A DNA stretch of 64,000 nucleotides from Flavobacteriales bacterium. Lineage in GTDB: Bacteria; Bacteroidota; Bacteroidia; Flavobacteriales; BACL11. Made by a program: the position numbers and the translations under genes. Where the stretch lies: assembly GCA_028122735.1 (NCBI GenBank), contig JAOHSR010000001.1, positions 103,798-167,797 on the forward strand. The letters are read 5' to 3'. Below the pieces are notes generated by a model. It saw only the letters and a list, made by a program, of their open reading frames with translations, had not been told where the DNA came from and made no database searches. Of this stretch, positions 41,049 to 50,956 are shown in pieces (the stretch's first letter is position 1; each line of letters begins with the position of its first letter).

Positions 41049-42281
41049 ATGACGAAATATACATATAGCTTAGTTTTTCTAACATTAGCTATTTTTTTAA
41101 CTTCTATTACAAGCGCTTTCTCTCAGGAAACAGTAGATTCTCTTGCTGTTCAAAAAGGTGAACAAATTTATAAAGCAAACTGTACGTCATGTCACATGAT
41201 GACAGACAAGGCATTAATTGGACCAGGATTAAAGGGCGTTACGGATCGAAGAAATAAAGTATGGTTGAAAAAATGGATTAACAGTTCATCAGATTTTATT
41301 GCTTCGGGAGATGCTGACGCGATAGCATTATATGAAGAGTATAATAAAGTTGCAATGCCATCATATTATTTTGAGGATGCTGATTTCGAAGCTCTTTTTG
41401 CGTATTTAAAAAACCCACCAATTGTTGAAGAAGTTGTTACTGCAGACTTAGTACTCTCTGAAGAAGAAGGAATCAAGACTTCAACAATTTTAATGATTAT
41501 AGCTTTGTTTTTATTGTTGTTAGTTTATCTTTTAACATCTTTAAAAAACAAATTAAAAGAAAGTATTGGTCAAGAAACTGAAACCATCCCAGAAACTCTT
41601 ATTGGTCAGTTTAATTCATTTATTTCTGATAACAAAAATGTAGCATTTGTTTCATTTGCTGCATTAATTGTAGTCTTAAAATTTTCATACGATACAATGT
41701 TAGGAGTGGGTGTTTACACTCAGTATATGCCTGAACAACCTATTGCCTTTTCACACAAGGTTCATGCTGGTGAAAATGGTGTTGATTGTAACTACTGCCA
41801 CTCTTCAGCTAGAAAAAGTAAGCACTCAGGCATACCATCTGCGAATGTATGTATGAACTGTCATACTTATATTAATGAAGGTAAAATTACAGGAACTACA
41901 GAAATTTCAAAGATATATGATGCCGTTGGTTTTGATCCTGACTCAAAAACATACATTGAGGGTTATGAACAAAAACCTATTAAATGGGTTAGAATACATA
42001 ACCTTCCTGATCTTTCCTATTTTAATCACTCACAGCATGTTGTAGCTGGAAAAGTAGAATGTCAAACATGCCATGGTCCTGTTGAGGAAATGGAAGTTTT
42101 ATATCAACATGCTTCTCTTACAATGGGTTGGTGTATCGACTGTCATAGGGAAACTGAAGTTGCAATGGAGGGTAATGAATATTATACAGAACTTCATGAT
42201 CAGTTAAAAGAAAAGTATAAAGGAGAGAAAATTACAGTTGATAAAATTGGTGGTATTGAATGTGCAAAATGTCATTATTAA
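41049..42281 (+). CDS. actA: Alternative complex III subunit A-like multihaem cytochrome c with N-terminal monohaem domain
   Basis: Six CxxCH motifs: CTSCH, CNYCH, CMNCH, CQTCH, CIDCH, CAKCH; first gene of act operon. Confidence 0.9.
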   Translation: MTKYTYSLVFLTLAIFLTSITSAFSQETVDSLAVQKGEQIYKANCTSCHMMTDKALIGPGLKGVTDRRNKVWLKKWINSSSDFIASGDADAIALYEEYNKVAMPSYYFEDADFEALFAYLKNPPIVEEVVTADLVLSEEEGIKTSTILMIIALFLLLLVYLLTSLKNKLKESIGQETETIPETLIGQFNSFISDNKNVAFVSFAALIVVLKFSYDTMLGVGVYTQYMPEQPIAFSHKVHAGENGVDCNYCHSSARKSKHSGIPSANVCMNCHTYINEGKITGTTEISKIYDAVGFDPDSKTYIEGYEQKPIKWVRIHNLPDLSYFNHSQHVVAGKVECQTCHGPVEEMEVLYQHASLTMGWCIDCHRETEVAMEGNEYYTELHDQLKEKYKGEKITVDKIGGIECAKCHY

Positions 42282-42287
42282 AAAACC

Positions 42288-45257
42288 ATGAGTAAAATGA
42301 AAACAACTAAGAAATATTGGAAAGGGCTTGCTCAGTTAAATGACGATCCTATTGTTGAAAAACTTGCTCAAAATGAATTTGTTGAAGACTTACCTGTTGA
42401 TCAATTTTTAGGAGATAAAGAAAACCTTTCCTCAACTAACAGTAGTAGAAGAGATTTCTTAAAGTTTTTAGGATTTAGCACGGCAGCTGCTACATTAGCA
42501 GCATGTGAAACTCCAGTTGTTAAATCAATCCCATATTTAGTTAAGCCTGACGAAATAATACCTGGAGTTGCGAATTATTACGCCTCTACAATTTATGACG
42601 GAAGAGATTATGCTAGCGTTCTTGTAAAAACACGAGAAGGCAGGCCAATTAAAATTGAGGGCAATAAAACATCTTCTAATGCTCGTGTTCAAGCTTCTGT
42701 GTTATCACTTTATGATTCTTCTCGTTTGAAGTATCCATTAAAAAATAATGATGAATCTGATTGGAGAACTATAGATTCTGAAATAAAAGACAAATTATTA
42801 AGAATAAAAAATGGTAAAATAGTCTTACTTTCTTCTACCATCTTAAGTCCTACAACTAATGAGTTAGTTAAGAGTTTTTCAAAAAAATATAGAAACGTAG
42901 AACATCTTATGATTGATTCTAATCCATATGATGGTTTGCTTGATGCAAATCTAGAATCGTTTGGAGTAAGGTTAGCTCCTACATATAGTTTTGATAAGGC
43001 GCATGTTATTGTATCTTTTGGAGCAGACTTTTTAGCTAACTGGATGGCAAATGATTATGCTACTGATTATATAAATGGTCGAAATCCAAAATCTGGAAAA
43101 ATGTCCAAGCATTACCAACTTGAAACAAATTTGTCTCTTACTGGTGCTAATGCTGATAAAAGAATTCAGATAAAGCCATCAGAACAGGCGTATTTACTAT
43201 CTAATCTTCTTGGGGCATTAAAGGGTGAGAGTTTTGATAAAAGACTAACTAAGATTGTTAAAGATTTAAAATCAAGTAAAACAAAATCAATTGTAATTAG
43301 CAATAGCAACGACAAGAACACGCAACTGATAGTTAATGCTATAAATCATCAACTATCTAATTATGGGAATACTATTTCTATAACTAATCCTTCAAAATTA
43401 AAGCAAGGAAATACTAGTAATGTAGATGCATTAATTTCTGATATGCAAAATGGAAATGTTGAAGCTCTAATTACATACAATGTCAATCCATCTTATACAT
43501 TAGCTAATTCTAAGGAGTTTAATAATGCCTTGAAAAATGTTAGTCTTAAAATATCTACATCTCAGCATCATGATGAAACAGCACATTTAATGGATTATGT
43601 ATGTCCCGATAGTCATAATCTTGAAAGTTGGGGAGATGCAAATCCAAAGCATGGAGTTTATTCTTTAATGCAACCTACTATTTCTCCTCTTTTTAATACA
43701 AGACAATTTCAAGAAAGTTTACTGAGTTGGATGAATAAATCTGACTTTCAATCATTTCAAAAGAATTACTGGATATCCAAAGGTGTAGATTGGAATAAAT
43801 CATTACATGATGGCTACTTTAATCTTAATGAACCTTCTATTAAAGTTAAAAGATTTACTGATAATTCGATTTCTGTTGCAAAGAAAAATAATGAGTCAAT
43901 AGAACTTGAAATTTATGAAACTGTTGCTTTAGGCGATGGAAGACAAGCAAATAATCCTTGGTTACAAGAACTTCCTGATCCTATTACACGAGCTTGTTGG
44001 GACAATTATTTAACAATTTCTTCCTCTACAGCTGATAAACTAGGACTTTCAAATTGGAATGTTTCTAATGGTGCTATGAATGGGAGTTTAGTAAATATAA
44101 CAGATGGCAATAATATTCTGGAAAATGTTCCAGTTATGATTACACCCGGTCAAGCCCAGAATACTGTTGGCATGGCTGTAGGGTATGGAAGAACAAGAGC
44201 GGGTAAGGCAGGAGACAATGTAGGTTTTAATGCTTATCCTTTTTTAAATACTAAAGAGCTAACAATTACAAAAATTGAAGGAGAGTATGAATTCGCCTCC
44301 ATACAATTGCATCATACTATGATGGGGAGAGATATTGTTAAAGAAACTTCTTTAGCTGAATATATAAAAGATCCATCTGCTGGAAATCATCGTGAATTAT
44401 ATCATACCTATAAAGGAAAATTACCTTCTAACGAGGTTTCACTATATGAAGAGCATGATTTAGAAACTGGTCACTTTTGGAATCTATCTATCGATTTAAC
44501 TTCTTGTGTCGGATGTGGAGAATGTGTCGTTGCCTGTCAATCTGAAAATAATATTCCGGTTGTTGGTAAAGAAGAAATGAGGAAGAGTAGAGACATGCAT
44601 TGGTTAAGAATTGATCGCTATTTCTCTTCTGACATGACTAAAGAGCTTTCTAAAGAAGAAAAGATTTCAGCTATAACAATGTATAGTGAAATGGAAGTTC
44701 CTTCAGAAAATCCTGAAGTAGTATTCCAACCTGTTATGTGTATGCATTGTAATCACGCTCCATGTGAAAATGTTTGTCCTGTTGCTGCTACAACTCACAG
44801 TAATGAGGGACTTAATCAAATGACATACAATAGATGTATTGGTACTAGATATTGTGCTAATAACTGCCCATATAAAGTGAGAAGATTTAACTGGTTCCAA
44901 TATTCAGAAAATGAAAAATTTGATTTTCATATGAACGATGATCTTGGTAAAATGGTTTTAAATCCTGATGTAGTTGTTCGATCAAGAGGAGTTATTGAAA
45001 AATGTAGTATGTGTATTCAAAAAATACAAGAAGTTAAACTTACTGCAAAAAGAGAAGGTAGACCTGTAAAAGATTATGAAGCTCAAACGGCATGTTCTTC
45101 TTCATGTTCAACTAATGCGTTAGTATTTGGAGATTCAAATAACAAGGAGAGTAAAGTTTGGAATTTAAGAAATGATGAAAGAGCTTATGATTTATTAGAT
45201 CATTTGAATGTTAGACCCTCTGTATTTTATCAAACTAAAATTAGAAATAAAGCCTAA
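42288..45257 (+). CDS. actB: Alternative complex III subunit B: Tat-type molybdopterin-oxidoreductase-like/Fe-S protein
   Basis: SSRRDFLKFLGFSTAAATLAAC; ferredoxin clusters CVGCGECVVACQSENN, CMHCNHAPCENVCPVAAT, CIGTRYCANNCPYKVRRFNW, CSMCIQKIQ. Confidence 0.93.
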   Translation: MSKMKTTKKYWKGLAQLNDDPIVEKLAQNEFVEDLPVDQFLGDKENLSSTNSSRRDFLKFLGFSTAAATLAACETPVVKSIPYLVKPDEIIPGVANYYASTIYDGRDYASVLVKTREGRPIKIEGNKTSSNARVQASVLSLYDSSRLKYPLKNNDESDWRTIDSEIKDKLLRIKNGKIVLLSSTILSPTTNELVKSFSKKYRNVEHLMIDSNPYDGLLDANLESFGVRLAPTYSFDKAHVIVSFGADFLANWMANDYATDYINGRNPKSGKMSKHYQLETNLSLTGANADKRIQIKPSEQAYLLSNLLGALKGESFDKRLTKIVKDLKSSKTKSIVISNSNDKNTQLIVNAINHQLSNYGNTISITNPSKLKQGNTSNVDALISDMQNGNVEALITYNVNPSYTLANSKEFNNALKNVSLKISTSQHHDETAHLMDYVCPDSHNLESWGDANPKHGVYSLMQPTISPLFNTRQFQESLLSWMNKSDFQSFQKNYWISKGVDWNKSLHDGYFNLNEPSIKVKRFTDNSISVAKKNNESIELEIYETVALGDGRQANNPWLQELPDPITRACWDNYLTISSSTADKLGLSNWNVSNGAMNGSLVNITDGNNILENVPVMITPGQAQNTVGMAVGYGRTRAGKAGDNVGFNAYPFLNTKELTITKIEGEYEFASIQLHHTMMGRDIVKETSLAEYIKDPSAGNHRELYHTYKGKLPSNEVSLYEEHDLETGHFWNLSIDLTSCVGCGECVVACQSENNIPVVGKEEMRKSRDMHWLRIDRYFSSDMTKELSKEEKISAITMYSEMEVPSENPEVVFQPVMCMHCNHAPCENVCPVAATTHSNEGLNQMTYNRCIGTRYCANNCPYKVRRFNWFQYSENEKFDFHMNDDLGKMVLNPDVVVRSRGVIEKCSMCIQKIQEVKLTAKREGRPVKDYEAQTACSSSCSTNALVFGDSNNKESKVWNLRNDERAYDLLDHLNVRPSVFYQTKIRNKA

Positions 45258-46642
45258 TGCATCAAGAATCAGAAATAAGAGATCCTTTAATACTTGGTAA
45301 TAAAACTTATCATGATATTACTAGGGAAATTGCCTTGCCTGTTGAAGGTAAAGCAAATAAATATTGGTGGATTTTATTTGGTCTGTCTGTTGTTTTGTTT
45401 TTATGGGGAATTGGATGTATGGCCTATACTATAGGTACTGGTATTGGAGTATGGGGCTTAAATAAAACAGTCAACTGGGCTTGGGATATTACTAACTTTG
45501 TTTGGTGGATTGGAATTGGACATGCTGGAACGTTAATATCTGCAGTACTTCTTCTTTTTCGTCAGAAATGGAGAATGGCAATTAATAGATCTGCTGAGGC
45601 AATGACAATTTTTGGAGTTGTACAAGCCGGTTTATTTCCATTAATTCATATGGGTCGTCCTTGGCTTGCATATTGGGTTTTTCCTATTCCTAATACATAT
45701 GGTTCTTTATGGCAAAATTTCAACTCACCACTACTTTGGGATGTATTTGCAATCTCTACCTATCTAACAGTTTCTACTGTTTTCTGGTATATTGGATTGA
45801 TTCCTGATTTTGCTATGATTAGAGACAGAATGAGTAAGACTATCAGCCCAATGAAAAAGCAATTATACACTTTATTAGCATTTGGATGGAGTGGAAGAGC
45901 AAAGCACTGGCAAAGATTTGAAGAAGTATCATTAGTTTTAGCGGGATTAGCAACTCCACTTGTCTTCTCTGTACACTCAATTGTAAGTATGGATTTTGCT
46001 ACTTCAGTTATCCCTGGATGGCATACAACTATTTTCCCTCCTTATTTCGTATTGGGAGCACTTTTTTCAGGTTTTGCAATGGTTGAAACTTTATTGATTA
46101 TTGTGAGAAAAGTTGTTCATATGGAAGCCTATATTACAATAAAGCATATAGAATACATGAACATCATTATTCTATTTACCGGATCAATGGTAGGAACTGC
46201 ATATATAACTGAGTTGTTTATGGCTTGGTATTCAGGAGTTGAATTTGAACAATATGCTTTTCTAAATAGAGCTACAGGACCCTATTGGTGGGCATATGTT
46301 TCAATGATGTCTTGTAATGTTATTATACCTCAGCTTTATTGGATTAAAAAGATTAGAACATCATTTATCGCAACATTTATTTTGTCAATTTTTGTAAATA
46401 TTGGAATGTGGTTTGAAAGATTTGTAATTATTGTAACTTCATTACACAGAGATTTTCTTCCATCAGCTTGGTCAATGTTCTCACCAACTTTTATTGATAT
46501 TGGAATCTTCCTTGGAACAATTGGATTCTTCTTTGTTCTATTCTTAATGTATGCTAGAACATTCCCAGTTGTTGCTCAAGCAGAATTAAAGACTATTTTA
46601 AAATCATCTGGATCTGAATATAAAAAGAGAAGTCATGAGTAA
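45257..46642 (+). CDS. actC: Alternative complex III subunit C (NrfD/PsrC-like membrane protein)
   Basis: NrfD-like multi-TM protein: VWWIGIGHAGTLISAVLLLFRQKWRMAINRSAEAMTIF; operon position. Confidence 0.93.
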   Translation: MHQESEIRDPLILGNKTYHDITREIALPVEGKANKYWWILFGLSVVLFLWGIGCMAYTIGTGIGVWGLNKTVNWAWDITNFVWWIGIGHAGTLISAVLLLFRQKWRMAINRSAEAMTIFGVVQAGLFPLIHMGRPWLAYWVFPIPNTYGSLWQNFNSPLLWDVFAISTYLTVSTVFWYIGLIPDFAMIRDRMSKTISPMKKQLYTLLAFGWSGRAKHWQRFEEVSLVLAGLATPLVFSVHSIVSMDFATSVIPGWHTTIFPPYFVLGALFSGFAMVETLLIIVRKVVHMEAYITIKHIEYMNIIILFTGSMVGTAYITELFMAWYSGVEFEQYAFLNRATGPYWWAYVSMMSCNVIIPQLYWIKKIRTSFIATFILSIFVNIGMWFERFVIIVTSLHRDFLPSAWSMFSPTFIDIGIFLGTIGFFFVLFLMYARTFPVVAQAELKTILKSSGSEYKKRSHE

Positions 46643-47177
46643 GAAAGTTATACATGCTATATTTGATGACGAGGAAATCCTTTTACAATCAGTAAAAGAG
46701 ATAAGATCAAAAAAATATGATATTGAAGAGGTATACAGTCCTTTTCCAGTTCATGGTCTTGATCATGCTCTTGGTTTAAAAGAGACAAGAATGGCAATTA
46801 CAGCATTTATTTATGGATGTATTGGTTTATCTTTTGGAGGTTTATTAATTTACTATATAATGATTTCTGGAGTTGGAAAAAGTTGGCCTATGAATATTGG
46901 TGGAAAACCAAACTTTACATTTTATCAAAATGTTCCTTCTTTTGTGCCAATTATGTTTGAGTGTACTGTTCTCTTTGCAGGTCATTTAATGTCACTAACA
47001 TATTTTTACAGAAACAAGCTTTATCCAGGAGCATCAACCAAAAGTCCTGATCCAAGAACAACAGACGATAAATTTTTAATGGAACTTATTGTAGAAGATA
47101 GTGATAAAGAGATTACTAAAATTTTAAAATCAACAGGAGCATCTGAAATCAATGAAAAAAATATAGAAGATGAATAA
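46635..47177 (+). CDS. actD: Alternative complex III subunit D (DUF3341-like)
   Basis: HAIFDDEEILLQSVKEIRSKKYDIEEVYSPFPVHGLDHALGLKETR; two TM segments. Confidence 0.92.
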   Translation: MSKKVIHAIFDDEEILLQSVKEIRSKKYDIEEVYSPFPVHGLDHALGLKETRMAITAFIYGCIGLSFGGLLIYYIMISGVGKSWPMNIGGKPNFTFYQNVPSFVPIMFECTVLFAGHLMSLTYFYRNKLYPGASTKSPDPRTTDDKFLMELIVEDSDKEITKILKSTGASEINEKNIEDE

Positions 47178-47739
47178 AATATATTTAATAGCATTTCTTG
47201 TATTAATATGTTCGTGTTCAAATCCTGGTCCTGGATATGAATTTATGCCTAATATGTATAGGTCACCCTCTCTTGAAACGTATGGACAGAATAGTTATTT
47301 TAGTGATAGTTTAAATGCTAGAAAGCCAGTTAAAGGTACAATTGCAAGAAATTATTTATCTACTTTTTATTATGAAAACTCATTAGAAGAGTATATAAGA
47401 GCAGGAAATGAAGCTGTTAATCCTTTTGAAGGAAGTGAGGAGAATATTGAGGAAGGAAAAAAATTATATTCTATGTTCTGTAAACATTGCCACGGAGAAT
47501 TTGGTGCTGGTGGAGGTTCAATAAATCACCCGGTGTATTCTGCTGTACCTCATTACAATGATGGTAAGATGTTAAGAAGACCTAATGTTCCTATGAATCA
47601 ATTAAAGGCTGGGCATATTTTTCATTCTTTAACATATGGATTAAATGCAATGGGACCACATTCATCACAGCTTAGTGAGGAAGAAAGGTGGAAAATTGTA
47701 CTTTATGTTCAAGAGTTACAAAATTATAGTGCTGAATAA
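47170..47739 (+). CDS. actE: Alternative complex III subunit E (monohaem cytochrome c lipoprotein)
   Basis: Lipobox-like ICSCSNPGPGYEFMPNMYRSPSLETY; FCKHCHGEFGAGGG. Confidence 0.92.
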   Translation: MNKIYLIAFLVLICSCSNPGPGYEFMPNMYRSPSLETYGQNSYFSDSLNARKPVKGTIARNYLSTFYYENSLEEYIRAGNEAVNPFEGSEENIEEGKKLYSMFCKHCHGEFGAGGGSINHPVYSAVPHYNDGKMLRRPNVPMNQLKAGHIFHSLTYGLNAMGPHSSQLSEEERWKIVLYVQELQNYSAE

Positions 47740-47750
47740 ATAAATTTATA

Positions 47751-48941
47751 ATGTATAAAATATCAAAATCTACACATTTATTATCACTGGTCTTAATCGC
47801 TATAGGATTAATATCAACAGTTTATGCATTTATTAATGACTCTCATGCTGCTTGGACAAGTTTAATTTTTAACAATTATTTTTTCTTAGGAATTTCAATT
47901 TTTGCAGTATTTTTTGTTGCACTTCAGCATGTTGCTGAGGCTGGTTGGTCTACTGTTATAAAAAGGGTGCCTGAAGCAATTATGACCTTCCTTCCTTATA
48001 CATGTGCAGTAATGATTTTTATTGTTATTGCAGCTATGTTACATTGGAATCATATATATCACTGGATGGAAGTAGGGATAATGACAGAAGGAGCTCCCAA
48101 TTATGATAAAATTATTGCAGGTAAGGAAGCATATCTAAATCCTATATTCTTCTTAGTTAGATCAATAATTTATGTTGTTGTATGGATTTACTGTGCGAAA
48201 AGACTAAGAGATATCTCTTTGCAGGGTGATCTAGAAGGAGGTATTGGTAAAAATTCTTATAATAAAGGAATCACCGTTTCTGCTTGGTTTATTGTTTTTT
48301 TTGCAGTTAGTTCGTCAATGGCTTCATGGGACTGGATTATGTCTATTGATACCCATTGGTTTAGTACTTTATTTGGCTGGTATATATTTTCTGAATGGTC
48401 TGCTATTGGTTTTACTACAATATTATTGTTTTGTTTATTTCTTAAAAAACAAGGTTACCTACAGGATCTTAATGATAGTATAATTCATGATTTAGGTAAA
48501 TGGGTTTTTGCATTTTCAGTTGTATGGACTTATATGTGGTTTTCACAGTTCATGTTAATATGGTATGCTAATATTCCTGAGGAAGTAACTTACTTTATGG
48601 AAAGAATTGAATTGTCTAATTATAGATTCCTTTTTTGGTTTAGTGCTGCAATAAATTTTGTTGTTCCAACGATAGTCTTGATGAGTAGAGATGCAAAAAG
48701 AAATACTAATTTCTTAATCGTTGCATCTGTTGTTATTTTAATCGGTCATTGGATTAACTCTTATCTTTTATTTGCTCCCGGGACATTGCACGATCATGGA
48801 CATTTAGGTCTAACCGATCTTGGAATGGGATTGGGCTTTTTAGGATTATTTTTCTATGTTGTATTTAGAAGTTTAACAACAAGACCATTGAGTGTTAAGC
48901 ATCATCCATTCTTGGATGAAAGTAAACATCTTCATACATAG
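47751..48941 (+). CDS. actF: Alternative complex III subunit F (quinol:cytochrome c oxidoreductase membrane subunit)
   Basis: Multi-TM; MASWDWIMSIDTHWFSTLFGWYIFSEW; operon position. Confidence 0.92.
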   Translation: MYKISKSTHLLSLVLIAIGLISTVYAFINDSHAAWTSLIFNNYFFLGISIFAVFFVALQHVAEAGWSTVIKRVPEAIMTFLPYTCAVMIFIVIAAMLHWNHIYHWMEVGIMTEGAPNYDKIIAGKEAYLNPIFFLVRSIIYVVVWIYCAKRLRDISLQGDLEGGIGKNSYNKGITVSAWFIVFFAVSSSMASWDWIMSIDTHWFSTLFGWYIFSEWSAIGFTTILLFCLFLKKQGYLQDLNDSIIHDLGKWVFAFSVVWTYMWFSQFMLIWYANIPEEVTYFMERIELSNYRFLFWFSAAINFVVPTIVLMSRDAKRNTNFLIVASVVILIGHWINSYLLFAPGTLHDHGHLGLTDLGMGLGFLGLFFYVVFRSLTTRPLSVKHHPFLDESKHLHT

Positions 48942-49009
48942 GTCTTCACGACTTTTTAGTCTATTTAGAATAACATTTTTAATTTATTGTTTGTTACTTT
49001 TGTTTGTAT

Positions 49010-50032
49010 ATGAATGAAGATTTAAATCCAGAATCTGATAACTATAGTAGCGAGGAAAAAGAATTTGAACAAGTTCTACGGCCAAAACTATTTTCAGATT
49101 TTAAGGGTCAAGAAAAGATAGTTGATAATCTTGAAGTTTTTATTCAAGCTGCTAAACAAAGAGAAGAAGCTTTAGATCATGTTCTTTTACACGGCCCTCC
49201 AGGACTTGGGAAAACTACCTTATCCTATATTATTGCTAATGAATTAGGAGTTGATATCAAAACTACATCAGGACCCGTATTAGACAAGCCTGGTGATTTA
49301 GCTGGACTATTAACTAATCTTGAAGATAGAGATGTTTTGTTTATTGATGAAATACATCGATTAAATCCAATTGTAGAAGAATATTTGTATTCCGCTATGG
49401 AAGATTATCAAATTGACATTATGATAGAATCAGGTCCAAATGCTCGTACTGTTCAAATAAAGCTAAACTCATTTACTTTAATTGGTGCTACAACAAGATC
49501 AGGTTTATTAACCTCTCCGCTTAGGGCTCGTTTTGGGATTAATTCTCGTTTAGAATATTACGGTACAGAGTTACTTTCAGAAATAATTAATCGTTCATCA
49601 TCAATCTTAGATGTTAGTATTTCTTCTAGTGCTGCGTCTGAAATTGCAGGTAGATCAAGAGGTACACCAAGAATAGCTAATGCGCTTTTAAGAAGAGTGA
49701 GAGATTTTGCTCAAATTAAAGGTGATGGGAATATAGATACAGAAATAACTAAATATGCTCTTAATGCTTTAAATGTAGATGAAAATGGTTTAGATGATAT
49801 GGACAATAGGATATTATCGGCAATTATTGACAAATTTAAAGGTGGCCCTGTAGGTTTAACAACTATTGCAACTGCTGTAGGAGAGCAGGCGGGTACTATT
49901 GAAGAAGTTTATGAACCCTTTTTAATTAAAGAGGGTTATCTAATGAGAACTCCAAGAGGAAGACAAGCAACTGATCTAGCCTTTAAGCACTTAGGGAGAG
50001 TAAAGTCTACCAATCAAAGTAATCTTTTTTAA
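49010..50032 (+). CDS. ruvB: Holliday junction branch migration DNA helicase RuvB
   Basis: [54 protein letters not shown] at 49010 preferred over TTG at 49004. Confidence 0.97.
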   Translation: MNEDLNPESDNYSSEEKEFEQVLRPKLFSDFKGQEKIVDNLEVFIQAAKQREEALDHVLLHGPPGLGKTTLSYIIANELGVDIKTTSGPVLDKPGDLAGLLTNLEDRDVLFIDEIHRLNPIVEEYLYSAMEDYQIDIMIESGPNARTVQIKLNSFTLIGATTRSGLLTSPLRARFGINSRLEYYGTELLSEIINRSSSILDVSISSSAASEIAGRSRGTPRIANALLRRVRDFAQIKGDGNIDTEITKYALNALNVDENGLDDMDNRILSAIIDKFKGGPVGLTTIATAVGEQAGTIEEVYEPFLIKEGYLMRTPRGRQATDLAFKHLGRVKSTNQSNLF

Positions 50033-50214
50033 GATAAAGAATCAAATACTTCTTGAATAGTTTGCTTATAATGGGAAAAGCATCCAAGTGCCCATACTTT
50101 TAATTTAGACAATTCTTTTTTATTTAGCCATCTCGTGGCTTTCATAAGTTCTTTTCTAAAAAGTTGAGGGTCAAAGCTTACCTTCTCAAGAACTGACTTG
50201 CAAAATTTTAGCAT
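50029..50214 (-). CDS. Small basic helical protein (61 aa), unknown function
   Basis: [66 protein letters not shown] overlap with the upstream small ORF. Confidence 0.72.
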   Translation of the reverse strand: MLKFCKSVLEKVSFDPQLFRKELMKATRWLNKKELSKLKVWALGCFSHYKQTIQEVFDSLS

Positions 50215-50360
50215 TATGATTTAAAGATTTTAATTAAACAATAAATAATAACTAAAGAAAAACCTATTGTATATAAATATCCTGCGAAAGGCCAATGCAT
50301 TGTTTTGAATAATACACCTAGGCTTGTTATAGCAATAGAAGTGTATTTTAGTTTTTCCAT
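50214..50360 (-). CDS. Small membrane protein (48 aa) with GldL-like KTMHWPFAG motif
   Basis: Manual translation: MEKLKYTSIAITSLGVLFKTMHWPFAGYLYTIGFSLVIIYCLIKIFKS*; two hydrophobic segments; not in ORF track. Confidence 0.65.
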   Translation of the reverse strand: MEKLKYTSIAITSLGVLFKTMHWPFAGYLYTIGFSLVIIYCLIKIFKS

Positions 50361-50382
50361 ATTTATATAACTAAATCATATT

Positions 50383-50955
50383 TTATTTATTGTCTTCTCC
50401 CCAAGAATACTTGTTAAATTTAAAGCCACAAAGGTCTAGTACTCTATCAACTACAGTTGCAGTGAGTTCTTCAAAATCTGTTGGTTTACTGTAGTAGGAT
50501 GGAGTAGCAGGACATATAATTCCTCCTGCTTCGGTAATAGTTTTCATATTATTTATGTGAATTAAACTATATGGCGCTTCTCTTGCAACTAATATTAGTT
50601 TTCTTCTTTCTTTTAAGATTACATCTGCTGCTCTAGTAGTTAAATCATTAGAAATCCCACTTGATATTCTTCCCATTGTTCCCATAGAGCATGGACAAAC
50701 TATCATAGTATTGTATTTAGCAGATCCTGAGGCAAATGGAGCTTCAAAATCCATCTTTTCATAAAATTTAAAAGGATAGTTATTATAGTTTTCATTATCC
50801 AGTTCTGTTCTCCAAACATATTTTGCATTATCTGACATGATAACACCAACCTCATCAATTTGATCCTGAAGTGCTTGAAGTTTGTCTAATAAAACTTTTG
50901 CATATATAGCACCACTTGCTCCAGTTATTGCAACTATAATTTTATTTTTTTTCAT
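50383..50955 (-). CDS. ubiX: UbiX-family flavin prenyltransferase
   Basis: IIVAITGASGAIYAKVLLDKL, IVCPCSMGTMGRISSGISNDLTTRAADVILKERRKLILVAREAPYS. Confidence 0.93.
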   Translation of the reverse strand: MKKNKIIVAITGASGAIYAKVLLDKLQALQDQIDEVGVIMSDNAKYVWRTELDNENYNNYPFKFYEKMDFEAPFASGSAKYNTMIVCPCSMGTMGRISSGISNDLTTRAADVILKERRKLILVAREAPYSLIHINNMKTITEAGGIICPATPSYYSKPTDFEELTATVVDRVLDLCGFKFNKYSWGEDNK

Positions 50956-50956
50956 T

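Noticed and set aside
48244-48483. 79-aa plus-strand ORF
   Set aside because: Frame-shifted overlap of actF; hydrophobicity simply mirrors the TM-coding sequence.
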